From: DATIJJ01 sp964612855
GTDB lineage: Bacteria > Pseudomonadota > Gammaproteobacteria > DSM-16500
Direction of reading: 5' to 3'
Assembly (NCBI GenBank): GCA_964612855.1
Contig: CAZTDR010000037.1
Coordinates: forward strand, 1-25,855
DNA: 25,855 nt
The position numbers and the translations under genes are program-made. Below the pieces are notes generated by a model. That model made no database searches and had not been told where the DNA came from. It saw only the letters and a list, made by a program, of their open reading frames with translations. This document shows positions 14,813-22,555 of this stretch, piece after piece (within the stretch, counting starts at the first letter, position 1; each line of letters starts with the position of its first letter).

Positions 14813-15259
14813 TTAACCTCTCCGTGCCGCACTTAATAATTCAGCAGAGCACACTAACTCGCCATCGACATAAGCCGCACCTTCTAACTTCCACATTTCT
14901 TTTTTCCTACGTAATAATTTAATTTCTAATCGTAATTGATCGCCTGGCTTAACCATCCGGCGAAATCTTGCATTATCGATTCCCGCAAATAAATACAGTG
15001 TACCATCGGATGGCAGAGTATTTGTCGATTTATAAGCAAGTACACCTGCCGCCTGAGCCAAAGCTTCCAAGATTAATACGCCTGGCATAACAGGCATTTC
15101 TGGAAAATGGCCCACAAAAAAGGGTTCGTTCATTGTGACATTTTTTAATGCAACAATAGATTCGCCTTCCTTAATTTCCAAAATCCTATCGATCAACAAA
15201 AAAGGTGGTCGATGGGGTAAATATCTCATTATTTCATCAATGTCCATGACGCCGTTCAT
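14813..15259 (-). CDS. fabZ: 3-hydroxyacyl-[acyl-carrier-protein] dehydratase
   Basis: Dehydrates 3-hydroxyacyl-ACP in fatty-acid elongation and thus competes with LpxA and LpxD for the same 3-hydroxyacyl-ACP pool. The 148-residue hot-dog protein has LPHRPPFLLIDR, then GHFP with catalytic His51, and MPGVLILEALAQ with catalytic Glu65. The start at 15259 overlaps the lpxD stop (ATGA); AGAGAAAAGAAG precedes it. A second ATG at 15247 has no purine box. Confidence 0.97.
   Translation of the reverse strand: MNGVMDIDEIMRYLPHRPPFLLIDRILEIKEGESIVALKNVTMNEPFFVGHFPEMPVMPGVLILEALAQAAGVLAYKSTNTLPSDGTLYLFAGIDNARFRRMVKPGDQLRLEIKLLRRKKEMWKLEGAAYVDGELVCSAELLSAARRG
14817..14823 (-). promoter_or_regulatory. 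lpxA ribosome-binding site inside the fabZ 3' end
   Basis: GGAGAGG on the minus strand covers the last sense codons of fabZ (Arg-Arg-Gly) and lies 8 bases before the GTG at 14808. It favours that GTG over the upstream GTG at 14832 and suggests coupled translation of fabZ and lpxA. Confidence 0.75.
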
Positions 15260-16302
15260 GCTTCTTTTCTCTCTATGAGTTCCATTAATCCTTGCTCTAA
15301 TTCTTTTACCCGAGAATACAATGTTTCTAGACGATGAAACCGAGCCGTGTTTTTTCGTCGTTCTAAGTTCGTCACTAAACCACCTAACCCTGAGGAGTAA
15401 ATTCCAGGATCACGAATGGACTTGGAAACTTCCGTTCCCCCGGTAATGACCACATTATCTGCAATCGTGATGTGACCCGCAAAACCGGACTGTCCACCCA
15501 CCAAGCAATTACTTCCTATTGTGGTACTACCCGAAACACCTACACAACCCGCGATTGCCGTGTGTTGGCCAATACGCACATTGTGTCCAATCTGAATAAG
15601 ATTATCCAATTTGGCGCCGTATTCAATCACGGTATCTTCAATAGCGCCGCGATCAATTGAACAATTCGACCCTATTTCAACGTGATCTTCGATGATTACA
15701 CGCCCTAATTGAGGCACTTTATGCCAGGTGCCTTTGTGTTTTGCAATACCGAAACCATCACTGCCAATGACCGTACCGCTCGCTATGGTTACGTATTTAC
15801 CAATGGTTATCTTATGGTATAGGGTCACATTGGCGTCTAAACGCGTACCTTCTCCGATCCGAGAAAATTCACCTATAACACAACCGGCGCCGATTATAGC
15901 ATTAGCATCGACTTGAACGTTATCATTTATTACACAATTTGCGCCTATACTGGCTGAGGGATCAATTTGACAATGTTGGCCTATACTTGCAGTGGCATGG
16001 ATACCAGAAAGTGGCTTAGGTCGGTCATCAAAAAAAGCAGCAATTTGAGTATAGGTGTAATATGGATCACGACAAATCACGGCATTGGTATTGCACTCAT
16101 TTGCATCGTCTAACGTAACAATAACAGCCGAAGCAACTGTATTATCTAAGTATTTCTTATATAAGGGATTCATCAGAAATGCAATGCGGCCGGATCTGCC
16201 GTCTTGGATAGTGCATACCCCTTCAATTAAGCAGTTGGGATCGCCTTTGATGGTAACGTCTAATCCGTGGGAAAGTTGCGCTAATGTGTATTTTTTTTGC
16301 AT
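15256..16302 (-). CDS. lpxD: UDP-3-O-(3-hydroxyacyl)glucosamine N-acyltransferase
   Basis: Adds the N-linked 3-hydroxyacyl chain in the third step of lipid A synthesis. At 348 residues it is slightly longer than E. coli LpxD (341). An N-terminal uridine-binding domain (about 1-100) is followed by a long hexapeptide-repeat beta-helix (about 102-315) and a C-terminal helix containing RLETLYSRVKELEQ. Catalytic His240 lies in LIQIGHNVRIG. The ATG follows GTAGAAGAAAT, a moderate site. It heads the lpxD-fabZ-lpxA block; a 166-bp gap with a nested repeat separates it from skp. Confidence 0.97.
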   Translation of the reverse strand: MQKKYTLAQLSHGLDVTIKGDPNCLIEGVCTIQDGRSGRIAFLMNPLYKKYLDNTVASAVIVTLDDANECNTNAVICRDPYYTYTQIAAFFDDRPKPLSGIHATASIGQHCQIDPSASIGANCVINDNVQVDANAIIGAGCVIGEFSRIGEGTRLDANVTLYHKITIGKYVTIASGTVIGSDGFGIAKHKGTWHKVPQLGRVIIEDHVEIGSNCSIDRGAIEDTVIEYGAKLDNLIQIGHNVRIGQHTAIAGCVGVSGSTTIGSNCLVGGQSGFAGHITIADNVVITGGTEVSKSIRDPGIYSSGLGGLVTNLERRKNTARFHRLETLYSRVKELEQGLMELIERKEA

Positions 16303-16335
16303 ATTTCTTCTACCGGGATGCTAAAGCAAAAGCGG

Positions 16336-16445
16336 GTGGGCACGCTACATTTTGCCCACCCTACAAAATAAAATCGTCATCCTTGATAAAAATTTTTGGG
16401 GATGACGATTTATTTTGCAGGGTGGACAAAGCGTAACGTGCCCAC
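16336..16445. repeat. Paired family 2 element with a family 4-like core
   Basis: The outer arms are family 2 units in opposite orientation, GTGGGCACGCTACATTTTG at the left and CAAAGCGTAACGTGCCCAC at the right. They continue inward through TTGCAGGG-type sequence into an inner palindrome, AATCGTCATCC / GGATGACGATT (about 16373-16409), whose ends match family 4. The whole block can fold as one long imperfect hairpin. It fills most of the skp-lpxD gap. Confidence 0.8.
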
Positions 16446-16468
16446 GATCTGCTTATGTTTAATGCAAA

Positions 16469-16972
16469 CTATTTATCAAATTCGCCAGAAACTTGTTTTG
16501 TAATATCAGCACTGTCTGTCGCGAAAACAACGGCTTGAGAATCGAGTACCAGTGTATAGCTGTTTTTCTTAGCGATAGAAGAGATAATGCCATTCAATTG
16601 TGCCAATACACCCTTCATGATTTTGTTTTGTTCTTTGCTCAAATCTTGCTGAAATGAATTAGCTTCTTTGGATAGATTGGTTTGATCATCAACAATCTTC
16701 TTTTGCATATCGTCTTTATCTTTTTGACTCATGGTCGAAACATCTTTCTTGAACTTATCAACTTCATCTTGTAACGACTTTTGTGCAGCGATTAATTTTT
16801 CTTGACGACCTTTGAACTGACCTTGCAATTTTTTGTTTAAATCAGCAATCTTAGGAGATTGTTGGAATATTTGTTGTACATTGACGACAGCAATAGTAGG
16901 AGCTGCATCTGCAAATGCTGCCGTGCCACTAACCAATAAAATAGAGCTTGCTACTGCCAAAACTTTCTTCAT
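16469..16972 (-). CDS. skp: Periplasmic chaperone Skp (OmpH family)
   Basis: Holds unfolded outer-membrane proteins in the periplasm on the way to BamA. The 167-residue precursor has a signal peptide (MKKVLAVASSILLVSGTAAFADA, cleavage near residue 23). The mature chain opens with TIAVVNVQQIFQQSP, the usual Skp strand, followed by a long Lys/Gln/Asp-rich coiled-coil region (about 45-130), and ends with a strand containing YTLVLDSQAVVFA. The ATG at 16972 is preferred because GGAGA lies 5 bases before it; the upstream ATG at 16984 lies just before that box. It follows bamA by 79 bp. Confidence 0.95.
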   Translation of the reverse strand: MKKVLAVASSILLVSGTAAFADAAPTIAVVNVQQIFQQSPKIADLNKKLQGQFKGRQEKLIAAQKSLQDEVDKFKKDVSTMSQKDKDDMQKKIVDDQTNLSKEANSFQQDLSKEQNKIMKGVLAQLNGIISSIAKKNSYTLVLDSQAVVFATDSADITKQVSGEFDK

Positions 16973-16977
16973 ATATA

Positions 16978-16982
16978 TCTCC
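16978..16982 (-). promoter_or_regulatory. skp ribosome-binding site
   Basis: GGAGA on the minus strand, 5 bases before the ATG at 16972. It selects that start over the in-frame ATG four codons upstream, which would not have a box of its own. Confidence 0.7.
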
Positions 16983-17051
16983 AATTAATTAAAAAAATTT
17001 CCTATAAATCTGCTATTAGAGCCACCTTATCAGTGAAATAGTATGTCATGT

Positions 17052-19364
17052 TTATCCGAAATTAGCACCTAGAGAAAATTGGAAAAATTCTCTGCTATCA
17101 CCAGGTTGGGCGTTGAGTGCTTTCGCGATACTTAAATCGATCAAACCAAGAGGAGTCAACCAATCCGCTTCAATACCTGTTGAATAACGTGGGCCGCCCG
17201 ATCCAGTGCCACTATAACGTTTATTATTAAATGTATTATAAACATTTCCGCCGTCAAAAAAGACAGATGTACGTAAATTGTCCGAAATGTAATTTGGGAA
17301 AATCAGCCCTATGCTGGCATCGGCTAATACGTTACCACCGGTAGGTTCTTTCAATGAATCTTTAGGGCCTAAGGTATTGCCTTCATAACCTCGCACTGAT
17401 TCTATACCGCCCGCATAAAAGTTTTTGAAGAAAGGATAATTTTGTGATCCGCTAAATGCAGTTCCATAGCCAAAATCACCTCGCGCAGTGGCAATAAACT
17501 TGTCGGTAATGGGTTGATACCATTTGCCGTTATAGCCCAACGTATAATAGCGTAATGAGCTACCGGTCACCGGCAGGTAAAAGTTTCCGCTTAATACCTG
17601 AATGCCACCCATAGTCGGGAAAATAGCTTTATCGCGACTATCGCGTGATATTCCTGCAATCAAGTCAATTTGTTGATATTGACTACCATGTTGATTGATA
17701 AAATCTTGCGCTTGTATTGATGCTGTATTCGACAACATAATCTGGGTCTTTTCGTAGCCATAGCCCAGCTGCATAGTGTTAAATACATTTTGTTCTTGCC
17801 CCAATGGAATGCCATAAATCACATTAGCGGAATATTGGTTACTGGTATAACTGCGAGTTAAGTTAGCCGCTTGCGGATCGGTCTTTGCAACCGATAAATT
17901 AATCGTGCGGCTAATACCATCTAACGTGTAATAAGGATTAGTATAATTTAAACCATAATACTGTTGATAACGGCTACGCGATAAATTTAAACCTAATGTT
18001 TTACCCGTTCCTAAGAAATTCTTTTGATTCAACCCCGCGCCTAAAATGAGGTGATCTAACTGAGAGTAACCGACACTAAAAGTCGCTTGCGCTGCATTAT
18101 CTTCCGTCACTTTATAATTCACGTCTACATTATCATCTGTACCTGGAACAGGTTCGATGCCCATATCAACGTTACGAATATAAGGTAATAAACTTAATCG
18201 ATGTTTTGAAGTATCTAATTTAGTTGTGGAAACCGGCGCGCCTTCCATTTGTTGGATTTCACGGCGTAATGCTTCGTCATTTGTTTTATTGTTATCTGTA
18301 AAATAAACATGGCGTACGTAAGCTCGCTTGCCGGGTTTGACTTCATACGTAATAAAGACTTCTTTAGTTGCTTCATCCACTTTTGGCTCTACTGTCACCA
18401 CAGCAAAAATATATCCTTTGCTGCCCAGGGTATCGCTAATTTTCTTTTGTCCGTCAAGAACTGTTTTACGCGAAAAAGTGGTGCCCGCCGGAATGCTGAC
18501 TTGTTTCACTAATTCTTCGCGGGGAACTATCGTATCGCCGACAACATTCACGCCCTTGATTTTATAAATTTCACCTTCTTCGATGGCAATGGTGAGATAA
18601 ATAGATTTTCGATCAGGCGTAATCGCCGCTTGAGATGATTTCACGGCAAATTTTAAATAGCCGCGATCCATATAATAATTGCGTAATTTTTCTAAACTGG
18701 AATCCAATTTTTCTTGTGAATAACGATCTGTTTTGGTGAAGAAAGTCACGATGCCGGGTGTCGTCAAATCCAATTGTTTATCTAATTTGCTTTCACTAAA
18801 AGCGTGATTACCAATAATATTAATTTTACGTACTTTTGCAATGAGCCCTTCAGAAATTTCGATTTTGACGAGTACACGGTTGCGATCCATCGATGTCACT
18901 GTCACATCCACGCGCGCGTTATAACGACCTACTGAGTAATATTGTTCTAACAAACTTTGTTTGATTTTTTCCAAGGTAACACTGTTGTAAACACGCCCTT
19001 CTGCCACACCGACTCCGCGCATGACGCCAGTTAATTTATCAGTTGGGATGGAAGAATTTCCGGAAATTTTTAACTGCCCGATTGTCGCGCGTTCAACTAC
19101 TTTGATGATCAACACATTGCCATCGCGTTCTAATGAAATATGTTCAAAAAAACCTGTTTGATAAAGATCATTAATAATTTCGCTGGTTTTTCCCGGGCGT
19201 AAGGTTTCACCTGGTTTGATGGGTAAATAACTATAAACCGTTTCTGAAGAAATCCGCTGTAACCCTTGGATTGAAATTTTGCTTACTACAAAAGATTCGG
19301 CGGCCCAAAGTTTTGTCACTAACAGAGTCAATAGCGCTATACAAAATAAAATTCGTTTTTTCAT
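17052..19364 (-). CDS. bamA: Outer-membrane protein assembly factor BamA
   Basis: Central barrel of the BAM complex, which folds proteins into the outer membrane. The 770-residue precursor starts with MKKRILFCIALLTLL and a signal peptide ending near LWA (21). Five POTRA domains span about 22-415, seen as repeated strand-helix units with boundaries such as ISIQGLQRIS, LKISGNSS, INIIGNHAFS, VNVVGDTIV and VYFTDNNKT. The 16-strand barrel follows, with the conserved VRGYEG of loop 6. The chain ends ...FSLGANFG, so the usual terminal aromatic residue is second to last. No strong ribosome-binding site precedes the ATG; one at 19373 in the same frame is an alternative. It is co-directional with skp. 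rseP, normally between cdsA and bamA, is missing. Confidence 0.97.
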   Translation of the reverse strand: MKKRILFCIALLTLLVTKLWAAESFVVSKISIQGLQRISSETVYSYLPIKPGETLRPGKTSEIINDLYQTGFFEHISLERDGNVLIIKVVERATIGQLKISGNSSIPTDKLTGVMRGVGVAEGRVYNSVTLEKIKQSLLEQYYSVGRYNARVDVTVTSMDRNRVLVKIEISEGLIAKVRKINIIGNHAFSESKLDKQLDLTTPGIVTFFTKTDRYSQEKLDSSLEKLRNYYMDRGYLKFAVKSSQAAITPDRKSIYLTIAIEEGEIYKIKGVNVVGDTIVPREELVKQVSIPAGTTFSRKTVLDGQKKISDTLGSKGYIFAVVTVEPKVDEATKEVFITYEVKPGKRAYVRHVYFTDNNKTNDEALRREIQQMEGAPVSTTKLDTSKHRLSLLPYIRNVDMGIEPVPGTDDNVDVNYKVTEDNAAQATFSVGYSQLDHLILGAGLNQKNFLGTGKTLGLNLSRSRYQQYYGLNYTNPYYTLDGISRTINLSVAKTDPQAANLTRSYTSNQYSANVIYGIPLGQEQNVFNTMQLGYGYEKTQIMLSNTASIQAQDFINQHGSQYQQIDLIAGISRDSRDKAIFPTMGGIQVLSGNFYLPVTGSSLRYYTLGYNGKWYQPITDKFIATARGDFGYGTAFSGSQNYPFFKNFYAGGIESVRGYEGNTLGPKDSLKEPTGGNVLADASIGLIFPNYISDNLRTSVFFDGGNVYNTFNNKRYSGTGSGGPRYSTGIEADWLTPLGLIDLSIAKALNAQPGDSREFFQFSLGANFG

Positions 19365-19435
19365 AATAACCATTTTTTAATTGTTTGTTTTCTTCATTTT
19401 TCTTTGCAAAAACAGATTGCAATCAAAACGTAATG

Positions 19436-19539
19436 AAATGTAGGGTGGATTAGATGCGTTTTTCGCATCGTAATCCACCTTTCCGGCGACGAATTGGTGG
19501 ATTACGATGCGAAAAACGCATCTAATCCACCCTACATTT
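19436..19539. repeat. Family 1 paired element with perfect 44-nt arms
   Basis: Arms 19436-19479 and 19496-19539 (AAATGTAGGGTGGATTAGAT...) are exact reverse complements over 44 nt around a 16-nt loop. Each arm is itself a hairpin (GGTGGATTA / TAATCCACC with inner GATGCG / CGCATC). It is the best preserved copy in the window and lies in the 246-bp gap between cdsA and bamA. The rest of that gap shows no gene; CCTTTTAAAAGG at 19555-19566 is a separate small palindrome. Confidence 0.92.
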
Positions 19540-19610
19540 TTTATGCGTCACTGTCCTTTTAAAAGGAGAGTATAATCGAGGCGCCATTATCCAGACTTTT
19601 ACTAGCCCAA

Positions 19611-20423
19611 TCAAGAAGCTATTTTTTGGAGGAGATCTATCCCCAATAAAAAAATGGGGGCAGCCGCCGTTAAGCTATCAATTCGGTCCAAAATTCCACC
19701 ATGTCCTGGCAACATGTGCCCTGAATCTTTTAAACCCTCATTTCGTTTCAACATACTTTCAAACAAATCACCGACAATAGAAAATATCACTGTCACCAAG
19801 GAGACAAGACAAGCCAGAAACCAGAGAGAATAAGGCATATGAATCAAATAAATTGCAGTCAAGGTCACGATGAGCGAAATAATTAATGCACCACCCACCC
19901 CTTCCCAGGTCTTGCCCGGACTGACTGCGGGAGCCAATTTTGTTTTTCCCCACGCTTTCCCCGCAAAATAAGCACCGGAGTCAGCTCCCCAAACCAAGAC
20001 AAAAAGAAATAATAAAATGTACATCCCACTTCCAGGGACATCGCGAATAAAATTAACTGCTAACCAACATGGAATTAATGTCATAAACCCCATTAACCCA
20101 CGCACGATGACGCCTTTACTCCAGGCTTGGTTATATTTAGGGTAAAATCTGACCAAGACAAATGCAATAATCCACCAAAGTGATGTTACAAAAATGACGC
20201 CGGGGATATAAAGCCAAATAGACGCTAGCAGGACAAGTAACAAAACGCCAAGATAAATGAAACGATGCTTTGGTTGCTTCAATCCCATTAACAAGGACCA
20301 TTCCCAACCTGCCCATAACATAATAACCCCGGTTAATAAGCAAAAAGCTTTGGGGGAAAGATAATAAATTAACAAAACAAAAATAGGAATGATGATGAGT
20401 GCGGTAAGAATACGTTTAAGCAT
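19611..20423 (-). CDS. cdsA: Phosphatidate cytidylyltransferase
   Basis: Makes CDP-diacylglycerol from phosphatidate and CTP in the inner membrane, the branch point for phospholipids. The 270-residue protein has about eight hydrophobic segments from residue 4 on. It has the family's SMLKRNEGLKDSGHMLPGHGGILDRIDS signature near the C-terminus (given here as its recognisable elements: KR, KD, PGHGG, LDRID). The ATG at 20423 has AGGGA 4 bases upstream and matches the family N-terminus (MLKRILTALIIIP); a longer frame from 20615 lies within uppS. It overlaps uppS by 8 bp. Confidence 0.95.
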   Translation of the reverse strand: MLKRILTALIIIPIFVLLIYYLSPKAFCLLTGVIMLWAGWEWSLLMGLKQPKHRFIYLGVLLLVLLASIWLYIPGVIFVTSLWWIIAFVLVRFYPKYNQAWSKGVIVRGLMGFMTLIPCWLAVNFIRDVPGSGMYILLFLFVLVWGADSGAYFAGKAWGKTKLAPAVSPGKTWEGVGGALIISLIVTLTAIYLIHMPYSLWFLACLVSLVTVIFSIVGDLFESMLKRNEGLKDSGHMLPGHGGILDRIDSLTAAAPIFLLGIDLLQKIAS

Positions 20424-21165
20424 GAGTCCCTGCCTTAGTAGAGCCTGTTTGAATTTGCTCGCTAGTATAACCAAAACGGCGCTCGCGATTACAATAAAAA
20501 GTGAAGGCTTTATCCAATTCTTCTGAATTAAAATCTGGCCAGAAAACATCGGTGAAATAAAGTTCACTGTAGGCAAGCTGCCATAATAAAAAATTACTAA
20601 TTCGTTGTTCACCACCGGTGCGGATAAACAGATCCGGCGGGGGCAAATCTGCTGTCGCTAATTTAGCTTCAATTGAGGCGGAAGAAAGCTGTTCGCTGGT
20701 CAATCGCCCTTGCTCAATATCCACCGCTATTTGGCGCATTGCTTCACAGATATCCCATTGACCGCCGTAATTGGCGGCAATGACCAATACCATGCCGGTA
20801 TTCGCCGCAGTCAATTGCTCTGCTGTCGCTATATATTCTTTTAGTGTTTCATCGAAACGAGAACGATCGCCAATAAAACGTAATTTAATATTTTGTTCGT
20901 GCAATTTTTTGGTTTCTCGCTCGAGTGCGGAAACAAACAAATCCATTAAATAATTGACTTCTTGTACGGGACGGCGCCAATTTTCGCTACTAAATGCAAA
21001 CAAGGTCAGCACGTCGATTTTTTTTTCAACGCACACTTTAGCCACTTGTCGAACGGCATCTACTCCTGCTTTATGGCCAGCAGCGCGTGGTAACAACCGT
21101 TGTTTGGCCCAACGACCGTTACCATCCATGATAATTGCTATATGACGCGGCAAAATTGCATTCAT
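20416..21165 (-). CDS. uppS: Undecaprenyl diphosphate synthase
   Basis: Extends farnesyl diphosphate with isopentenyl units in cis to undecaprenyl diphosphate, the lipid carrier for peptidoglycan and O-antigen. The 249-residue protein has HIAIIMDGNGRWAKQR with catalytic Asp14, the FAFSSENWRRP motif, FIGDRSRF and RTGGEQRISNFLLWQ, followed by SELYFTDVFWPDF. Its start codon shares one base with the frr stop (TAATG), so nothing lies between them; dxr is the usual occupant. It overlaps cdsA by 8 bp. Confidence 0.97.
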   Translation of the reverse strand: MNAILPRHIAIIMDGNGRWAKQRLLPRAAGHKAGVDAVRQVAKVCVEKKIDVLTLFAFSSENWRRPVQEVNYLMDLFVSALERETKKLHEQNIKLRFIGDRSRFDETLKEYIATAEQLTAANTGMVLVIAANYGGQWDICEAMRQIAVDIEQGRLTSEQLSSASIEAKLATADLPPPDLFIRTGGEQRISNFLLWQLAYSELYFTDVFWPDFNSEELDKAFTFYCNRERRFGYTSEQIQTGSTKAGTHA

Positions 21166-21719
21166 TAAATCGCCATTAGATCTGTTTCTTTTACAGATAA
21201 TAATTGATCCACTTCCGCAATAAATTTATCGGTGAGTTTTTGGACCGTATCGATCATACGACGCTCTTCATCTTCCGCAATTTCTTTCTTCTTCAGCAAT
21301 TCTTTCAAGGCATTATTAGCATCTCGACGCGCATTACGAATACTGACGCGCGCATTTTCTGCTTCATTACGCAAGACCTTGATTAAATCTTTACGACGTT
21401 CTTCGGTTAAAGCAGGTAAAGGTACGCGAATAATTTCTCCCGCTGCCGCTGGATTCAATCCAAGACCGGAAGTCATAATGGCTTTTTCAATGAGAGGTGT
21501 CATTTTCTTTTCCCACGGCGTCACGACGAGAGTGCGTGCATCCCCTACCGTAATATTGGCAACTTGATTTAAGGGAGTGTCGTTACCGTAATAATCCACA
21601 CGAATATGTTCCAATAAACTAGGATGAGCACGTCCTGTACGCAGCTTTGACATTTCATGCTTAAAGGCTTCTATACTTTTTTGCATGCGGGTTTCTGAAT
21701 CTTTTAAGACTTTTAGCAT
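21165..21719 (-). CDS. frr: Ribosome recycling factor
   Basis: With EF-G it splits the post-termination ribosome. The 184-residue protein is full length and has the three-helix bundle and hinge features: KLRTGRAHPSLLEHIRVDYYG, TPLNQVANI, PWEKKM, LTEERRKDLIK and VSIRNARRDAN. AAGGAGAAAAACT precedes its ATG. The start overlaps the pyrH stop by 7 bp and the stop overlaps the uppS start by 1 bp, giving an unbroken coupled run. Confidence 0.97.
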   Translation of the reverse strand: MLKVLKDSETRMQKSIEAFKHEMSKLRTGRAHPSLLEHIRVDYYGNDTPLNQVANITVGDARTLVVTPWEKKMTPLIEKAIMTSGLGLNPAAAGEIIRVPLPALTEERRKDLIKVLRNEAENARVSIRNARRDANNALKELLKKKEIAEDEERRMIDTVQKLTDKFIAEVDQLLSVKETDLMAI

Positions 21720-22468
21720 AGTTTTTCTCCTTCACCTTTTACTAATGTTCCCACATCCTCACCCAGAAGAATGCGCTGCAACGCATCTTGCTTATTCATA
21801 TTAAACACCCGCACAGGTAACTGATTATCTTTGCACAACAAAATTGCATTCAAATCCATCACACCCAAACGCTGCTCTAATACTTCATCATAAGTCAGTG
21901 AAGTATAGCGCTTTGCCTTTGGATTTTTGATGGGATCCGCAGCAAATACACCATCGACTTTCGTTGCTTTGATCACAATATCAGCACCCACTTCAATGCC
22001 GCGTAAAGCCGCTGCGGAATCGGTGGTGACGAGGGGGTTTCCTGTACCGCCGACAAAAATAACAACTTGTCCTTTATCCAACGCTTTTTTTGCTTTGTTG
22101 CGATCATAACAGTCCACTAATCCAGGAACGGATATAGCTGACATGACTTTAACCGGAATGGATTTTTTTTCAAATGCGTCTCGCAATGCCAGACCATTAA
22201 TGATGGTAGCCATCATGCCCATTTGATCTGCTGTCACACGATCAAATCCAGTCAATTCGGCACCGCGAATTAAATTACCGCCACCAATCACCAAGGCAAC
22301 TTGTACGTCTAATTTAATTATGTTTAGGATTTCAGTGCTAATACGATTAAGTTTGCTGGGATCAATACCAAAAAGATGATCGCCTTGTAAGGCTTCTCCG
22401 CTTAATTTAAGCAGAATTCGACGATAAATTGGCTGTGCCTGATTAGACGTTAAAGATACATTGCTCAT
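21713..22468 (-). CDS. pyrH: Uridylate kinase
   Basis: Phosphorylates UMP to UDP, upstream of PyrG. It is a hexameric amino-acid-kinase-fold enzyme, usually activated by GTP and inhibited by UTP. The 251-residue protein has ILLKLSGEAL, VIGGGNLIRG, DQMGMMATIINGLA, GGTGNPLVTTDSAAALRG and KVDGVFAADP. Of two in-frame ATGs, 22468 sits 8 bases after AGGGA and 22474 only 2, so 22468 is preferred. The N-terminus is about ten residues longer than in E. coli. A paired family 2 repeat fills the gap to tsf. Confidence 0.97.
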   Translation of the reverse strand: MSNVSLTSNQAQPIYRRILLKLSGEALQGDHLFGIDPSKLNRISTEILNIIKLDVQVALVIGGGNLIRGAELTGFDRVTADQMGMMATIINGLALRDAFEKKSIPVKVMSAISVPGLVDCYDRNKAKKALDKGQVVIFVGGTGNPLVTTDSAAALRGIEVGADIVIKATKVDGVFAADPIKNPKAKRYTSLTYDEVLEQRLGVMDLNAILLCKDNQLPVRVFNMNKQDALQRILLGEDVGTLVKGEGEKLC

Positions 22469-22493
22469 GTTCATTTCCCTAGTTGAGAGCGCT

Positions 22494-22546
22494 GGTGGAC
22501 ACGCTGCGCTTTGTCCACCCTACATTTTCAGCGCAGCGTGCCCACC
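22494..22546. repeat. Family 2 paired element
   Basis: GGTGGACACGCTGCGC (22494-22509) and GCGCAGCGTGCCCACC (22531-22546) pair at 15 of 16 positions. The left part continues as a single-unit copy (CTTTGTCCACCCTACA). It fills most of the 87-bp gap between tsf and pyrH and would form a hairpin just before the pyrH ribosome-binding site. Confidence 0.8.
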
Positions 22547-22555
22547 AAGTGCTAA

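Noticed and set aside
14809..14832. Longer LpxA start overlapping fabZ
   Set aside because: It would place the strong GGAGAGG inside the gene; the GTG at 14808 is correctly spaced from it.
19571..19576. TATAAT on the plus strand downstream of cdsA as a promoter
   Set aside because: No acceptable -35 lies 16-18 bp upstream and no plus-strand gene follows.
20424..20615. 64-residue N-terminal extension of CdsA
   Set aside because: It lies in another frame of uppS; the conserved N-terminus and the AGGGA box support 20423.
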